Positions 12,201-23,347 are shown, counted from the first letter of the stretch. The stretch is DNA of 64,000 bases from Pycnopodia helianthoides (GCA_032158295.1 CM063243.1:8378948-8442947); one strand, 5' to 3'. Notes: generated by a model not told the origin, from the sequence alone. Program-made: numbers and translations.

Positions 12201-12331
12201 AGTCCTCACGAACAGAAAATGTAATACTTTATTCATGATCTTTCTGTTTTGCTTGTGTTAAGGATATCCAAGTTAATGGACTGAGCATACGCCGTGACAG
12301 CGAAGCGGGGCTGCTGGACGCAGCAGACTGA
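2971..12331 (+). CDS. VWC/FN3 single-pass membrane protein, 3' part of gene (10 exons, 5' end off window)
   Basis: Exons by splice sites and phase: 2971-3210, 4424-4599, 5095-5272, 5613-5822, 6369-6574, 7320-7533, 8090-8232, 9732-10046, 10770-10992, 12263-12331 (stop TGA). About 658 residues are in the window. Domain order is VWC, FN3, VWC, VWC, FN3, FN3, one transmembrane helix, then a tail of about 50 residues. Nearly all domain borders are phase-1 introns, typical of shuffled extracellular modules. The first exon here starts in phase 1 and no signal peptide is seen, so the 5' exons lie upstream of the window. The architecture resembles animal proteins annotated as 'putative epidermal cell surface receptor'; that link is from memory and untested. 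Likely role: a cell-surface adhesion or ligand-binding protein (VWC domains often bind BMP-type ligands). Exons 6369-6574 and 10770-10992 each lack one base relative to their flanking phases, so the genomic frame breaks twice. This is either assembly error or decay. Confidence 0.85.
3335..3728. mobile_element. TTAA-flanked MITE, family C
   Basis: The ends are AGGAACGTTACAGCATTGGT and ACCAATTCTGTAATGTTCCT, flanked by TTAA. The copy at 36206-36588 is about as long and very similar inside (GATCGATCGGCCATCTGGGT in both). It lies in an intron of the VWC/FN3 gene. Confidence 0.85.
4424..5272 (+). CDS. FN3 domain 1, exons 4424-4599 and 5095-5272
   Basis: The two exons meet in phase 0 and together encode one FN3 fold. 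The first half has ITVSFAPP and the GYIIRY strand; the second has the TGLSRLTTYYLQI motif, the typical L-x-P/T-x-T-x-Y element, and ends in VVTTAE. Outer phases are 1. The acceptor at 5093-5094 follows a T-rich tract; donors are GTATGT and GTACGT. Confidence 0.82.
5613..5822 (+). CDS. VWC domain 2 exon
   Basis: This is a 210-nt, phase 1-1 exon ending at donor GTAAGC. The translation carries ten cysteines in VWC order, including GCESSCECKAGRTIC near the middle and GQCCPQWRC at the end. The acceptor GCGTAG was chosen over the nearby GCAG because only it keeps phase 1. Confidence 0.83.
6369..6574 (+). CDS. VWC domain 3 exon with a 1-nt frame break
   Basis: The first part reads GDCSYSGNIYKDGMEWRQG in one frame. 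The rest (CDLRCGCHSGEVIC … DTCCKEWLC) reads in another. Both halves belong to the same VWC domain, and the cysteine spacing is right only if one base is missing at about 6424-6427, in a GGG run. The exon is 206 nt where the flanking phases require 207. Confidence 0.8.
7320..8232 (+). CDS. FN3 domain 2, exons 7320-7533 and 8090-8232
   Basis: The exons join in phase 2 (AG + A, an Arg codon). The first encodes YKATVTWPPL and a strand ending SVDFR. The second encodes ILGLRPARSYVVQLVVL, the FN3 L-x-P-x-x-x-Y motif. Outer phases are 1. The first exon has no ATG, so simple ORF scans miss it. Confidence 0.8.
7548..7770 (-). mobile_element. Dispersed element with GTCTCGACGTTTCGAACAG
   Basis: Shares, in reverse orientation, AAAGAGCCGGTGTGGTCTCG, GAACAGTATACTCTGCTCGT and GAAGCTTTGCATGGTGTG with 11945-12135; a fragment is at 40800-40890. 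It lies in the intron inside FN3 domain 2. Confidence 0.65.
8390..8530. repeat. Foldback (hairpin) element
   Basis: Left arm at 8395-8428 (GCGCGAGTCTCGCACG, ATTCGAACAGTGGGACC) pairs imperfectly with right arm 8490-8527 (TGGTCCCAAAAATGTTCG, TACGCGCGAGACTTGCAC). Inside is the small palindrome GGACCAAAGTGGTCC. It is GC- and CpG-rich in AT-rich DNA. A fragment of the right arm is at about 1697-1724. Confidence 0.7.
9199..9310 (-). mobile_element. tRNA-like SINE, type 2, minus strand
   Basis: GGGGTTGAACAAAGAAAATT, then CGGTGCTCTACTAGCTGAGC, as in the other type 2 copies. A tail fragment (TTTGGGGTTGAACAAAGAC) is also at about 8297. In an intron of the VWC/FN3 gene. Confidence 0.72.
9732..10046 (+). 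CDS. FN3 domain 3 exon
   Basis: One 315-nt, phase 1-1 exon encodes a whole FN3 domain: SSSFTVHWTM, then IIGWRLMVT, then GNLTEGTTYHVQLLGLWDNG. The acceptor CTCAG follows a T-rich tract; the donor is GTGAGC. Confidence 0.84.
10140..10330. repeat. Dispersed repeat with CCCAAAATGGCGCAAC
   Basis: The segment ACACACAGGGACATTGACTC followed by CCAAAATGGCGCAACC is repeated at 30838-31035 and, inverted and diverged, at 61600-61765. Both intact copies also carry GATGATGACGTCAGGTGAAT or a close variant. Confidence 0.65.
10770..12331 (+). CDS. Transmembrane exon and cytoplasmic tail, with a 1-nt frame break
   Basis: Exon 10770-10992 encodes a short linker, a hydrophobic helix (SIAGAVLGLFILMALIVVVV) and a basic stop-transfer stretch (RVRKSRYSKK), then meets TAG at 10901-10903. 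In the next frame the same exon continues as a Tyr-rich tail (VNYEPGGGYEQVFSS) to donor GTATGT. Exon 12263-12331 continues in that second frame to TGA. The exon is one base short for its phases; the break lies in or near the AAA of AAGAAATAG. If the TAG is real, the tail would be only about 10 residues. Confidence 0.75.
11945..12135 (+). mobile_element. Second copy of the element at 7548-7770
   Basis: Contains AGCAGAGTATACTGTTCGAA, ACGTCGAGACTACACCGGCT and CACCATGCAAAGCTTCAAAC, each the reverse complement of the first copy with few changes. It lies in the last intron of the VWC/FN3 gene. Confidence 0.65.
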
Positions 12332-13012
12332 GGGCCGGCCGGCCGCTCGCTTTCGGCGGCAGGGTGAAGTGGCACGGCGTGGTTGAGAGGCAACACGAAG
12401 ATAATTTATTTAAAAAAAAACAAAGCAGCCAGGGTTGAATATGCACTGATGCAAAATGATGTTTCTTTTTAATAACATGGGAATCATATAAACTCTTGTG
12501 AAGTCATGTTTCTTGCTTCCTTAGATGCGCAAACACACCCGAGATGGTAAATGCGTTTACTTGTTGTTTGGCTTTTAACCATGAATCCATACTTGACAAA
12601 AGTGTAAGAAACAAATGCTTTATTTTAAGAGATCTAAACTTAATCAGAAAACAAATGTATACATTAATTAACATTGTTCTTGAGTCTGGAAATTTCCGTC
12701 GTTGACAGTATGTCTATAATTTTATTGTATGTGATTTACCCTTATAGGATGTCTATAATTTTGTTTATAACAGTTTTTGCTTAAAAAAAGTCTTTGAATC
12801 TGGGTAGTTAAAAGAAATGATTTCAGTAATTTTGTGACTCAAGCCTTTCGTATGTGCACGTTGGTGTATTCTGGGTTAACACAAACCATAGGGTAAGACA
12901 GGAAATAAATTCACGAACTGGATAGGCATGTACAGGGAGTTTAAATGCGACCAAAACTGTTAATGTGTAAGTGATATGTTACAGGTGTTAAAGATCGATC
13001 AAACTTAATAAA
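12332..13012 (+). terminator. 3'UTR and candidate poly(A) signals of the VWC/FN3 gene
   Basis: No further coding exon is seen after the TGA at 12329-12331. AATAAA occurs at 12904-12909 and 13007-13012, about 0.6-0.7 kb downstream, a reasonable 3'UTR length. Confidence 0.4.
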
Positions 13013-13977
13013 CAAGATTTCATCTGAAAACTTGCCCTTTTCAAAACCTGGTAGCAGTGTAAATTTTCTCGAGATTTGATAAAACTTGACTTGAGAACGT
13101 TTGTATAAGAATCATTACAAAGTGCAAACTGTTTTTCTCGCTGTTTTCCATGAGCACGTATGATTATCTCATGAAATTAAATTTCATGACATTTTCAAAG
13201 TTTGATTGGCAATTTATTGAAAACTAAAACACAGGAATGGATGTACTCGTCCACTAAAAGCTAACAACTACCATACCTGACCTCTTTGCATAACATTTCA
13301 TAAGTGTTCAGGAAACTACTTATCTTTTGGCAACTGGAGGTCTGTCTCTAATTCACTCGGCATTCAGTGCTTTAAATAATCGTTTAAGAATCACTGTTGA
13401 ATAACAAAATGTAGTTCATCCATGCCAAGTTCCCTTTATCTTCCCTTTGAGGTTTACTGGAAGAAAATGCCAACTCAATTAATGTTAACTGCATCTGAAC
13501 GGGCATACCCATTGTCGACCCCTTTTTAAGAAGTACGAAGAGATCACGGGAAGAAAATGTTAAGATTTAAGAACATTGGTTCATGCAGTGAGAAATGCAT
13601 CAATAATTAGCCCTAAATACCAGAAACTGATTGGTGCCTTGGATTGGATTACCAGATGCAATTTTATCTTAAGAAGGCCCTGACGGTGGTGGTATTATTA
13701 TTATTATACAACGATAGGAAGGACATAAACATTATTTTAAAAGTGCCAGTTCAGTGCAATGGAAGAGAGGGTTCTCGTAAAGCAATACACTCGGCTTGTA
13801 ATTGGCAAATTCGAGGTTATGTCTCATATCAATGTTTTACTCAACTTTGTTGAAAAAAAACCAAAATCCACACAAACTCAATAATTTAAAACTGAGTGGA
13901 TTATTGTGATAGAAATGTCAATGTCCATGGGGAACACTGTACAGCTTTGTATCCGTTCAGTGATTTGCCACGTTGGT

Positions 13978-14040
13978 GTTATACCATGGAGGTATATAAC
14001 CATGGAGGAACCCATGGTATAACTACCTCCATGGTTATAC
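13978..14040. repeat. Palindrome built on CCATGG
   Basis: Two arms of about 32 bp (13978-14009 and 14009-14040) are imperfect reverse complements, each with two CATGG sites and the string ACCATGGAGGTA. No spacer. Confidence 0.7.
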
Positions 14041-15826
14041 GGAGTTCCCGAAGTGCCATCCGACTTTATGAGTTCTTGACACTCCTGGGGGAGAAGACAT
14101 CCTGGAAATACAATGTCGTCTTTTCTGTGATAATTAAGTTGGATAGCAATTCTAGAGCACCATAGTTTTTGCAGTCTTTCATATAATGGATAATGTGTCG
14201 TTATTTTTCGTCTCGTTGAATCAAAAAGGTTATTTGACAATATAAATGTTCACAGATTTTCACATAACTTAACATGACATAAAGATGGTCTTGTTGGAAA
14301 ACTTCCTTTGCAGTAGTGTCGCCTGAAATGCTATTATAGTTATTGAGAAGTGAGTAAAACAATTAGTTTTGATCTCGAGAGACCCAAACTCGATGTTTGA
14401 AAACAGTGAAAACATAATAAGGGTTTTTCTCACCATTTTGTGGCTTTGATGACCGATTGAGCTTACATTTTCACAGGTTTTTTATTTCATGTATATGTTG
14501 GGTCACAGTGTTGCAGATACCTTTGACAATTACCAATGCTGTCTGTGCTTTATGTGACCACTGATACATAGGCCTAATACAGTAATGGTATCAATTTTTA
14601 TTTTTGTCAGTATTTGGTTTGGTATCTTGCAAACTTCAAACCCATTTTGTAATTGACGATACTCTAGTATATGTCAGTATTATTACAGAATTTGTTTGTT
14701 ATTATTTCATACTTTTTCCACATGTTGTTACCAAACACTGTTGTTGAGGGATGCCCCTATATTGTATTCCTTTCTACTGTAATTCTTGTGGCATCCAAGA
14801 ATCTTGTAAGACCGACAGAAGATTACTACACCGTGAAAAAAAGACTTAATTTTATCTGTATGTACAGCTGAGGAGCAATTCGTTTCTTTCAAAAGAATAA
14901 AATGGGAATTGTAATTTTTTCATAACCTGAACAGTGCAAGTTAAGCCCGGTTCATAATTCATGGGATTGCGAAGCGAATTTATGTCGCAACTGTATAAAT
15001 CCGAAAGAGTATCTAAAAACCTGATCGAATCGTTCTTTGGGACGTCGAAATAATTCGCTTTGCATTTGCATTTGCATGAGGTAGGAACCAGGCTTTAAAG
15101 AGATGTTCAGTTTGCCAAAAATTAGAACTATTGCCTAATAGTTTAGAACCAATATTTACCTGGAAGGTGTCAAAATATTTATTTAAAAATGTGCATAAAA
15201 AGGTTTTGCGCTTGATCACGTCGACTGAACCGTTGTATATTCAATTATAAAGAATTAACTACGTTGGGCTCCGAATATTGTTCTGAAACGAGTATTTCTG
15301 ACACAGTACATTGAGGCATTGTGTCGTGGAGTGTGTCTGTCAATCATTATGGTTTCGGTTCGCGGTTCGCGTTTATTGTTTCACTGAGGATTATAAGAAC
15401 TCGTCCAGTTTACGTTCTGAAACGGAACCGTTGTCCAACCCAAGAAGTTTTATAAGAACTAAATTCTACACGGAGAAAGTGTATAGCATCACATGCTGTG
15501 CCACAAAACCAAAACCAGTGCAGTTGATCTTGAAACGTTGGGGGCCAATTTCAATTTATTTTCAACTGCTTCAATACAGTGATGAAGGGAGATATTTGGT
15601 TAAGGTTTGTCGCGCATATTGACTGAACCAATGATGAGAGGCTGAAGGCAATTTAGTCAAATGTTAATATAATTTACCCGAAACCCAACCAGCTTTGATA
15701 GCAAGAAAAAATCCGGGTTTACACTTGTAAGATTGTGTCAACATTTTTATAAGTTTTAAAACCTGTGTAAACTAAATGTCATTACCTATGTTTGTCATTC
15801 CAACAAGTTTTCAAGTCGGGCTTTTA

Positions 15827-16212
15827 TTAAAGGTATTACACAGGATTGGTTAGGATGGGAAAACATCATTGTTTAATTGTAGTCTGAAAGCTTACTGATT
15901 ACAAAGATCATACAAGAAGCATTTTTTTCTGTGAACTATTTCCCTCTGAAATGAATTCATATTAGAGAAAACTGTATCTGAAAACCTATTAAAAACACTC
16001 AAAAGACAGCTGATTTCGGTTGTTACAACAAAAATTACGGACAGTGTGTTTAACATGCTGAAAAATTGTGCATTGTTTTTCACTATTTTCTCCTGACTCA
16101 GACAACGAATTAAGCCAACATTTTCACAGGTTCATGTGTGGTTGCTCACAAAAAACATGAACACTCTCTGCGACTATTTTGTCAGCTCTACCAATCCCCT
16201 TTATAATACCTT
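15827..16212. mobile_element. MITE, family A, second copy
   Basis: Aligned by eye with 461-821 over most of its length, including ACAGCTGATTTCGGTTGTTA and the CAGCTCTACCAATCCC end. The left TTAA is at 15827-15830; the right one is lost. Confidence 0.75.
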
Positions 16213-16711
16213 TCGAAGAGTTTCTGAATGAAAGTTTGAACCGATCAAGGAACACAAAACACATGTGTATCCGGCGTGCAACCCAGAAAACGCTTTCAGT
16301 TTAATGTATAGTATAATGTGAGTTTGAGAAAGTTTATTATACTACTAGCCAATCGATGTACAAAATCACGACGCTTCAACTATAACATTGTCATGTCTCA
16401 GTAGTATTTGTTCGTGTATAATATGCTTGATATAGATATAGTGTCAGTTGTGTTAGGTTTAAGAATGCCTACATTCTTAAAACAATAGCTAATGCAATAA
16501 TAAATCACTGGATTGTGAACAAAATGAATTGTGTGTCCCGTCCACAGCTATACCTGTTTGCAACATTATATTCTCCGCTTGGGAGCACCATACAAAATGG
16601 AGAGAATCTCATGCGCGGGATCTCATTTTATAAAATGTACACTGTACACCCACAACTTTTTTCTGTAAGCAAAAGCCGATTTGTAGGTCATGATGGCTTT
16701 TATGGATTGTT

Positions 16712-18799
16712 GAAAAATGCCCCAATATTGTGCCCCCCCCCCCTCTTTCAAAGTGGAGCATTTTGAGAAAGACTAGCCCTCTAAAAAAAAAAGCTCCATG
16801 TTAGAATTGCTAAAAGGTGTAGGGTCATTATCCAAGATGGAATTTGGCAAGTTAATTATTTAAAAATGCCCCAATATTGTGCCCCCCCCCCCCTCTTTCA
16901 AAGTGGAGCATTTTGAGAAAGACTAGCCCTCTAGAAAAAAAAATGCTCCATGTAAGAATTGCTAAAAGGTGTAGGGTCATTATCCAAGATGGAATTTGGC
17001 AAGTTAATTTATTTTAAAATGCCCCAATATTGTGCCCCCCCCCCCTTCTTTCAAAGTGGAGCATTTTGAGAAAGACTAGCCCTCTAGAAAAAAAATGCTC
17101 CATGTAAGAATTGCTAAAAGGTGTAGGGTCATTATCCAAGATGGAATTTGGCAAGTTAATTTATTTAAAAATGCCCCAATATTGTGCCCCCCCCTTTCAA
17201 AGTGGAGCATTTTGAGAAAGACTAGCCCTCTAAAAAAAAAAAGCTCCATGTTAGAATTGCTAAAAGGTGTAGGGTCATTATCCAAGATGGAATTTGGCAA
17301 GTTAATTTATTTAAAAATGCCCCAATATTGTGCCCCCCCCCTCTTTCAAACTGGAGCATTTTGAGAAAGACTGGCCCTCTAGAAAAAAAATGCTCCATGT
17401 AAGAATTGCTAAAAGGTGTAGGGTCATTATCCAAGATGGAATTTGGCAAGTTAATTTATTTGAAAATGCCCCAATATTGTGCCCCCCCCCCTCTTTCAAA
17501 GTGGAGCATTTTGAGAAAGACTAGCCCTCTAAAAAAAAGCTCCATGTTAGAATTGCTAAAAGGTGTAGGGTCATTATCCAAGATGGAATTTGGCAAGTTA
17601 ATTTATTTAAAAATGCCCCAATATTGTGCCCCCCCCCCCTCTTTCAAAGTGGAGCATTTTGAGAAAGACTAGCCCTCTAGAAAAAAATGCTCCATGTAAG
17701 AGTTGCTAAAAGGTGTAGGGTCATTATCCAAGATGGAATTTGGCAAGTTAATTTATTTAAAAATGCCCCAATATTGTGCCCCCCCCCCTCTTTCAAAGTG
17801 GAGCATTTTGAGAAAGACTAGCCCTCTAGAAAAAAAATGCTCCATGTTAGAATTGCTAAAAGGTGTAGGGTCATTATCCAAGATGGAATTTGGCAAGTTA
17901 ATTTATTTAAAAATGCCCCAATATTGTGCCCCCCCCCCCTCTTTCAAAGTGGAGCATTTTGAGAAAGACTAGCCCTCTAAAAAAAAAAGCTCCATGTAAG
18001 AATTGCTAAAAGGTGTAGGGTCATTATCCAAGATGGAATTTGGCAAGTTAATTTATTTTAAAATGCCCCAATATTGTGCCCCCCCCCCCTCTTTCAAAGT
18101 GGAGCATTTTGAGAAAGACTAGCCCTCTAAAAAAAAAAGCTCCATGTAAGAATTGCTAAAAGGTGTAGGGTCATTATCCAAGATGGAATTTGGCAAGTTA
18201 ATTTATTTAAAAATGCCCCAATATTGTGCCCCCCCCCCCTTTCAAAGTGGAGCATTTTGAGAAAGACTAGCCCTCTAGAAAAAAAATGCTCCATGTTAGA
18301 ATTGCTAAAAGGTGTAGGGTCATTATCCAAGATGGAATTTGGCAAGTTAATTTATTTAAAAATGCCCCAATATTGTGCCCCCCCCTCTTTCAAAGTGGAG
18401 CATTTTGAGAAAGACTAGCCCTCTAAAAAAAAAAGCTCCATGTAAGAATTGCTAAAAGGTGTAGGGTCATTATCCAAGATGGAATTTGGCAAGTTAATTT
18501 ATTTAAAAATGCCCCAATATTGTGCCCCCCCCCCCTCTTTCAAAGTGGAGCATTTTGAGAAAGACTAGCCCTTTAAAAAAAAAAGCTCCATGTAAGAATT
18601 GCTAAAAGGTGTAGGGTCATTATCCAAGATGGAATTTGGCAAGTTAATTTATTTAAAAATGCCCAATATTGTGCCCCCCCCCCCTCTTTCAAAGTGGAGC
18701 GTTTTGAGAAAGACTAGCCCTCTAAAAAAAGCTCCATGTTAGAATTGCTAAAAGGTGTAGGGTCATTATCCAAGATGGAATTTGGCAAGTTAATTTATT
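16712..18799. repeat. Satellite array, 14 copies of a ~149-bp unit
   Basis: The motif GGTGTAGGGTCATTATCCAA recurs 14 times, first at 16816 and last at about 18753, spaced 145-152 bp. Each unit has a poly-C run, a poly-A run, and an inverted repeat GGAGCATTTT … AAAATGCTCC around a loop of about 22 nt. Copies are nearly identical apart from run lengths and a few linked variants. Frames through it are only repeat translations. Confidence 0.97.
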
Positions 18800-19859
18800 C
18801 GGGGGGGGGGGTAATTTTGATGAGCATATTATACCCTGGTAAACAGTAGGGCCAGGCTCCAACGCAGTGTATGCAACGGAGGAGTCCAACCTCCTTGCTA
18901 GGATGAGCCTACGCTCAACGGCCAAACGGCTAACCTAACCAAAAATTGAGAAGAAAAATGAAGTTTAATCGTCAGCATTTTTAGTATTTTTGATTAGCAT
19001 TTAGCATTGGTTGCCATGGGGAGCTATTAACAATTAGTGTGGTTCACCCACTTGTGCAAACTTCGTTTAAAATTGCGCCCTCTACTGGTGAGTCATATTT
19101 TGAGGGCGATCGAAATTATTTTCAAGACAATCAAAGTACGGCCTCAGTCGATTGTTTATCAATCTTCAAGTTTTTACATGGTTAATACGTGTCTGTTCTG
19201 TGTGCATTTATCAACTTTGGTCAAACCCCTGTAGCCTAAATACTACACTAATCCACAGCATAAGAGAACAATGACAAAGCCTTTGAATAATTAGTGGAAG
19301 TTTGTAAGGAGAATACTTACTAGCCTACTAATCGGAACTATCTGGAGTTTTTATTCCTTGTTAATGGATAATTCTTTTTAAATTAGATTGAGAGCTTTTA
19401 GAATAGTGGAGCACGGGCTAATAATTTAAGGTATTTTTGAGTTACAGAATATTGCATCGAATGTTCTGGATTGAGGCTTTACGTTTTTTTCTGAGAATTG
19501 TCACATTTTCAATGGGGGCCGCCCGGGCCGGGGACAGACGTTTCATAGGTTTGTTGTTTGTTCTCACTTACATCATTGTTTTTTGAATGAGAAAATTAAT
19601 TAGATCCGTTGTGTCATCTTTGTTTTCAATCGAAGAGAGGAGAATGGTTTTGTTTGGGATTTTGCGTTCATTTCAGGCACATTTTGACAACTTTTGCTTT
19701 CCTTTAATAACAATTACTCAAATATTCAAGAGAAACATACTGGTCTTGAGTAATCATGGTATCGAACTTTATAGCATATTCAAAGAGCTTCAGAGTCAGA
19801 TCATGATTTAGACTACGTCCTGTTTTTGTCAATAAAATACACCAATAACCCCTATCTGA

Positions 19860-20030
19860 TGGGGGCCTTTCTCAAACCTCGGCTGAGCTCCCCCTCAGGC
19901 TCCATCTGATGTTCGACGGAACCATCGGGTGCAAAATACATGCTGCTCCTAAAATAGTAACGAATCACAAGCTGGAGACGGAACCCAAGCCGGAGACGGA
20001 GCCCAAGGCGAGGTTCAAGTATCCTTTTTA
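19860..20030. mobile_element. GCTTTGGCTCC-type MITE, third copy
   Basis: The left end GGGGGCCTTTCTCAAACCTC and right end GAGCCCAAGGCGAGGTTC are inverted and match the family ends. Confidence 0.6.
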
Positions 20031-21169
20031 AAATAAAGTATTTGTTATAATTATTTGTCAAATCATCTTGTATTTAAATATATATACTTAAGTAAGTTCA
20101 GAGGTTGTCGCATCCAGTCACCGTGGTATACTGGAGGTCGCCTCCATGGCTGCTAACAACAATAATGTCAAATCTTAGAAAAGATCAGCTCAATCATCGA
20201 TGCCAACAAAAGAACTTTCTCTAGTCAGTCTCAGCAGAGGTCTCAGAAGGTCACGACACGAGTCTGCATCCGGGAGTCTGTACGCTGGTACCCTGCTAAG
20301 AGTAGGTAAATATGTTAACAGTACCAGTTACCAACGTGACATTTTCACAAACTGTATGTACATGCACGAATACTGCGTGCATGCACTAAATTACGACATC
20401 GACATTTTGTTGAGAGGAATCACCCATATGCTTTTCGGTCTTGCGAAATAGCTTCCGTAAGTGATGTTATTTTACATTTCAGCACTCCACTACGATCATA
20501 CTTTTGTACAACATTAAACAGTTATATCTATGGAAAATGTTAATGTGCTTTTTATGTATATCCCGATCCAGTGAGCAACAGAAATAGAGGTCTTTTCTTG
20601 AGACGAAGTTTCAGCATTTCAGCCAACGTGGTGAGCGCCACACGCAGACGTCACAGAGATTGAAGCCGGTAGCTTTCGGCAGACCAGCCGCTTGGAAGTC
20701 CCTCTCTGCAGTGCAGTGACTATTTTTCTTGTCATTTATTTTGCACAGACTCAAAGTGTTTATGTCTTTTTGCAGTTGTTACGGTAAGTATTTTTGATGG
20801 AGTGAATAGGGCCAAGGGTCATGAGGGTGGGGTATGGGTTAACAAGGGTCATGTGGTGGGGGGGGGGTGGGATACTGAAATGTTTGTTAATATTCAAAGC
20901 AGAATACAATGTGAAATGACAAAGAAACGGAACAACTAGAGTTAAAACAATGGAAGTTGTTTACCGCTTTGTTTGCCTGTGATTTACACTGTAAACAACC
21001 TATTTATCTGGCTTGATTGTCCCATGTTTCTTATTGACAATGACATTTTTATCCAAAATCACAACTTTTTCAAAAATGAATATAATTAAATACTACTTGC
21101 TTATGCCCGAACTGATTTTACTTATTTTTGGCAGAAAACTTACTATTCAGAATTTTTATAAGAGTGTAA

Positions 21170-21500
21170 TGAATAAAACAAGAACAAACACAGGCAGCCA
21201 ATTTGAAAAATACAATTTCTGTCCCTACACTACAGTACATGTAATGTATGAATTCAACTTTAAACACAGCACAATCAGAAAAGTAAAATTGGCCATGGCC
21301 AACAAAAACAATCCTGCCCCATTTGCCTGTGGCTGTAGATGTAACTTTTCTCTCGGAGAGTCATCGATGACTGGATCAGCCCAGTCTTTTCCAGAAAATA
21401 GTAAATGCCAAGACAGTGTCCACATTTAAGAAAAAGCTTGACACCTACTGGAAGAAAAATGTGATAGGATATGGGTTCTTGAAGACAGAAGCCTGAATTA
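21170..21500 (+). mobile_element. Dead non-LTR retrotransposon 3' fragment
   Basis: One frame near 21376-21496 reads IVNAKTVSTFKKKLDTYWKKN and then TEA-stop, the typical end of a LINE reverse transcriptase (pattern WNSLP … VVNAKTV..FK..LD..W). Upstream, in another frame, NKTRTNTGSQFEKYNF recalls the TRTNTRGH segment. Frames are broken and the rest is missing. An A-rich region follows. Confidence 0.65.
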
Positions 21501-22291
21501 AATTGGAGTAAGAAAGATAGAAAGCAAATAATTATACAATAAATACACAAGTTTAGACTTGGAAAAAAGATAGAGCTTGGATTAAATTGTCAGTTTAAAA
21601 TATAAAGAGAACCTGTATGACAAAAAATAAGAAAAACATTTTAAACTAAATGTAATTACTAAATAATTTAACATAACAACAAAATTAGTAATTACCAATT
21701 TTGGCATAAATTAAGAAAAAAAGTAATACATTTTTGAGCTAAAATAGATAAATAATTTCTTTTTTGGTAAGTCCAAGTCTTAACAAAATGCCATCATTTC
21801 ATTGTGCCTCCTGTTCTTAAACTAAAGTTTGAATCCAAGTTTGAGACATTAGTGTCAGCAATGACTCTCACAGAAAAATCAGCCAGTGTGATCCATTAAG
21901 ATAAGATGTCTAACACATTCACTTAAATGTAAATAAGTTGACAAATATTTACCCTAAGGGTTAAATTAGGTGTCATTTGAAAGCTCTTTTTCTTATGTAT
22001 TTGTCAAGCCCAAAAATGAATTTTTTGCAGGTAGTGCCTGGTTTTGGCATGTGTGAAGCATGTGTGAATTTATAAACACCTAGGCCAAGTAAATAGAATA
22101 ACGTAGGAATATAAGCATAAGAGTGCAAGCAATACAAAATCTCTTTCCGTAAGAAGCATGAATCCATGAAATGATCCACCTCCCTTCCGTTCCAAATTAT
22201 TTCCAAAAGTTACTAGCCAACATTTACTATTATTCTTATTATTTTTTACCATTTTAACATCGATTATCTGGGCCCAATTTCATAGAGCAGC

Positions 22292-22521
22292 TTATTAATC
22301 CTCTTGCTGTCTGACCATTAAATACCATTCAAGTGGTTTTGAATGATAGATAAACTATGCCAGCCTGAAATATGATACCATGAGGGAATGCATGTACACA
22401 GTACACAGTTAGTTCTGTGCACAGTTGTGCCACCGTACACAACCTTGGCAGTCGAATGGTTTCAAATGGTTGGTCATCTCACTGGAAAATGTTGCCAAGA
22501 GTCACTGACAGTAGGAGGGTT
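22292..22521. mobile_element. TTAACCCTCTTACTGTCTG-type TIR element
   Basis: Left TTAATCCTCTTGCTGTCTGA and right GACAGTAGGAGGGTTAA are inverted. It shares AATGGTTTCAAATGGTTGGT with a copy at 40261-40540; a fragment of the right end is at 56508-56532. Confidence 0.65.
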
Positions 22522-23347
22522 AAGCACAAAAAGTAACTAAGCTAAAAATAGTGAACATGGTGAATGTATGCATTCATCACAGGAAAAAGAGTTTTTATCA
22601 GCAGTTCTTTAGTATAAGACTACACACAGGATTTATGTTTTTTTACAATCAATTAATCTTGAGAGACAAAAATATCAATAGAATAATATACATGTAGTTA
22701 ATCAAAAAAGTGTAATGGTCAAGCATCTTCTAATAGGATAAAACCTGTCTGACGATGATTTCCTGGAAAGGTAAAATTTGCCAAGAAACTAATGACAAGG
22801 ATAAAATGCACAGCATGAACACCTTATGATGTCATCATGGGATGGGTGGTTAACGTCATGTTTTGCCGAAACCCGACACCTTGCAAAAAAAATGTCAAGA
22901 TGAGTATATCGGAAGGAAGTAAGCAATAACGCCGTCTTTAAGTTATTCAGTGTCTTGGACTTGGGGACCGAGAATGACGCCTTTTGACTACCCACATCCC
23001 CGTTACATGGAATTCACAAAATGTGCCCAAACCAGGATTTTGTTGTTTTTCTGCAATTAGTCTATCATTCGGTTAATCACTGCGGTGAAGCCTGATGTCT
23101 TATGAACAAACAAGACTTTTTTATTGGATAACGGAACCTCTTTTGTCATTCAGTGTTGTCCACTTGTACTTTATGACATCAATGGCTATTTATAATAATG
23201 GCCTTTTCCTCCGCACATGCAGATGTGCGGAAACTTGGACTGAGTTTGGAAAACTCCAAACCAGTCATTTCATAGTATTGAATTTAAGCATTAAATTGAA
23301 TAATCCTTCTTGTGAAAACTTTTTGCACCATTTCTGTGGTTAGTTTG

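Larger units (their letters stand above)
18800..23345. other. Intergenic DNA between the satellite and eIF5
   Basis: Apart from the MITE at 19860-20030, the LINE remnant at 21170-21500 and the TIR element at 22292-22521, I see no gene. The segment 20580-20782 ends at a good donor (GTAAGTAT) and could be an untranslated first exon; there is no other support. Confidence 0.45.

Noticed and set aside
13878..14240. 120-codon minus-strand frame
   Set aside because: It runs through the CCATGG palindrome and has no recognisable domain.
17076..18418. Open frames of about 60-90 codons on both strands
   Set aside because: They repeat in phase with the satellite and match each other only because the DNA repeats.
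16712..18799. CRISPR-like array
   Set aside because: The units are contiguous with no unique spacers and lie in intron-bearing eukaryotic DNA, so this is a satellite.
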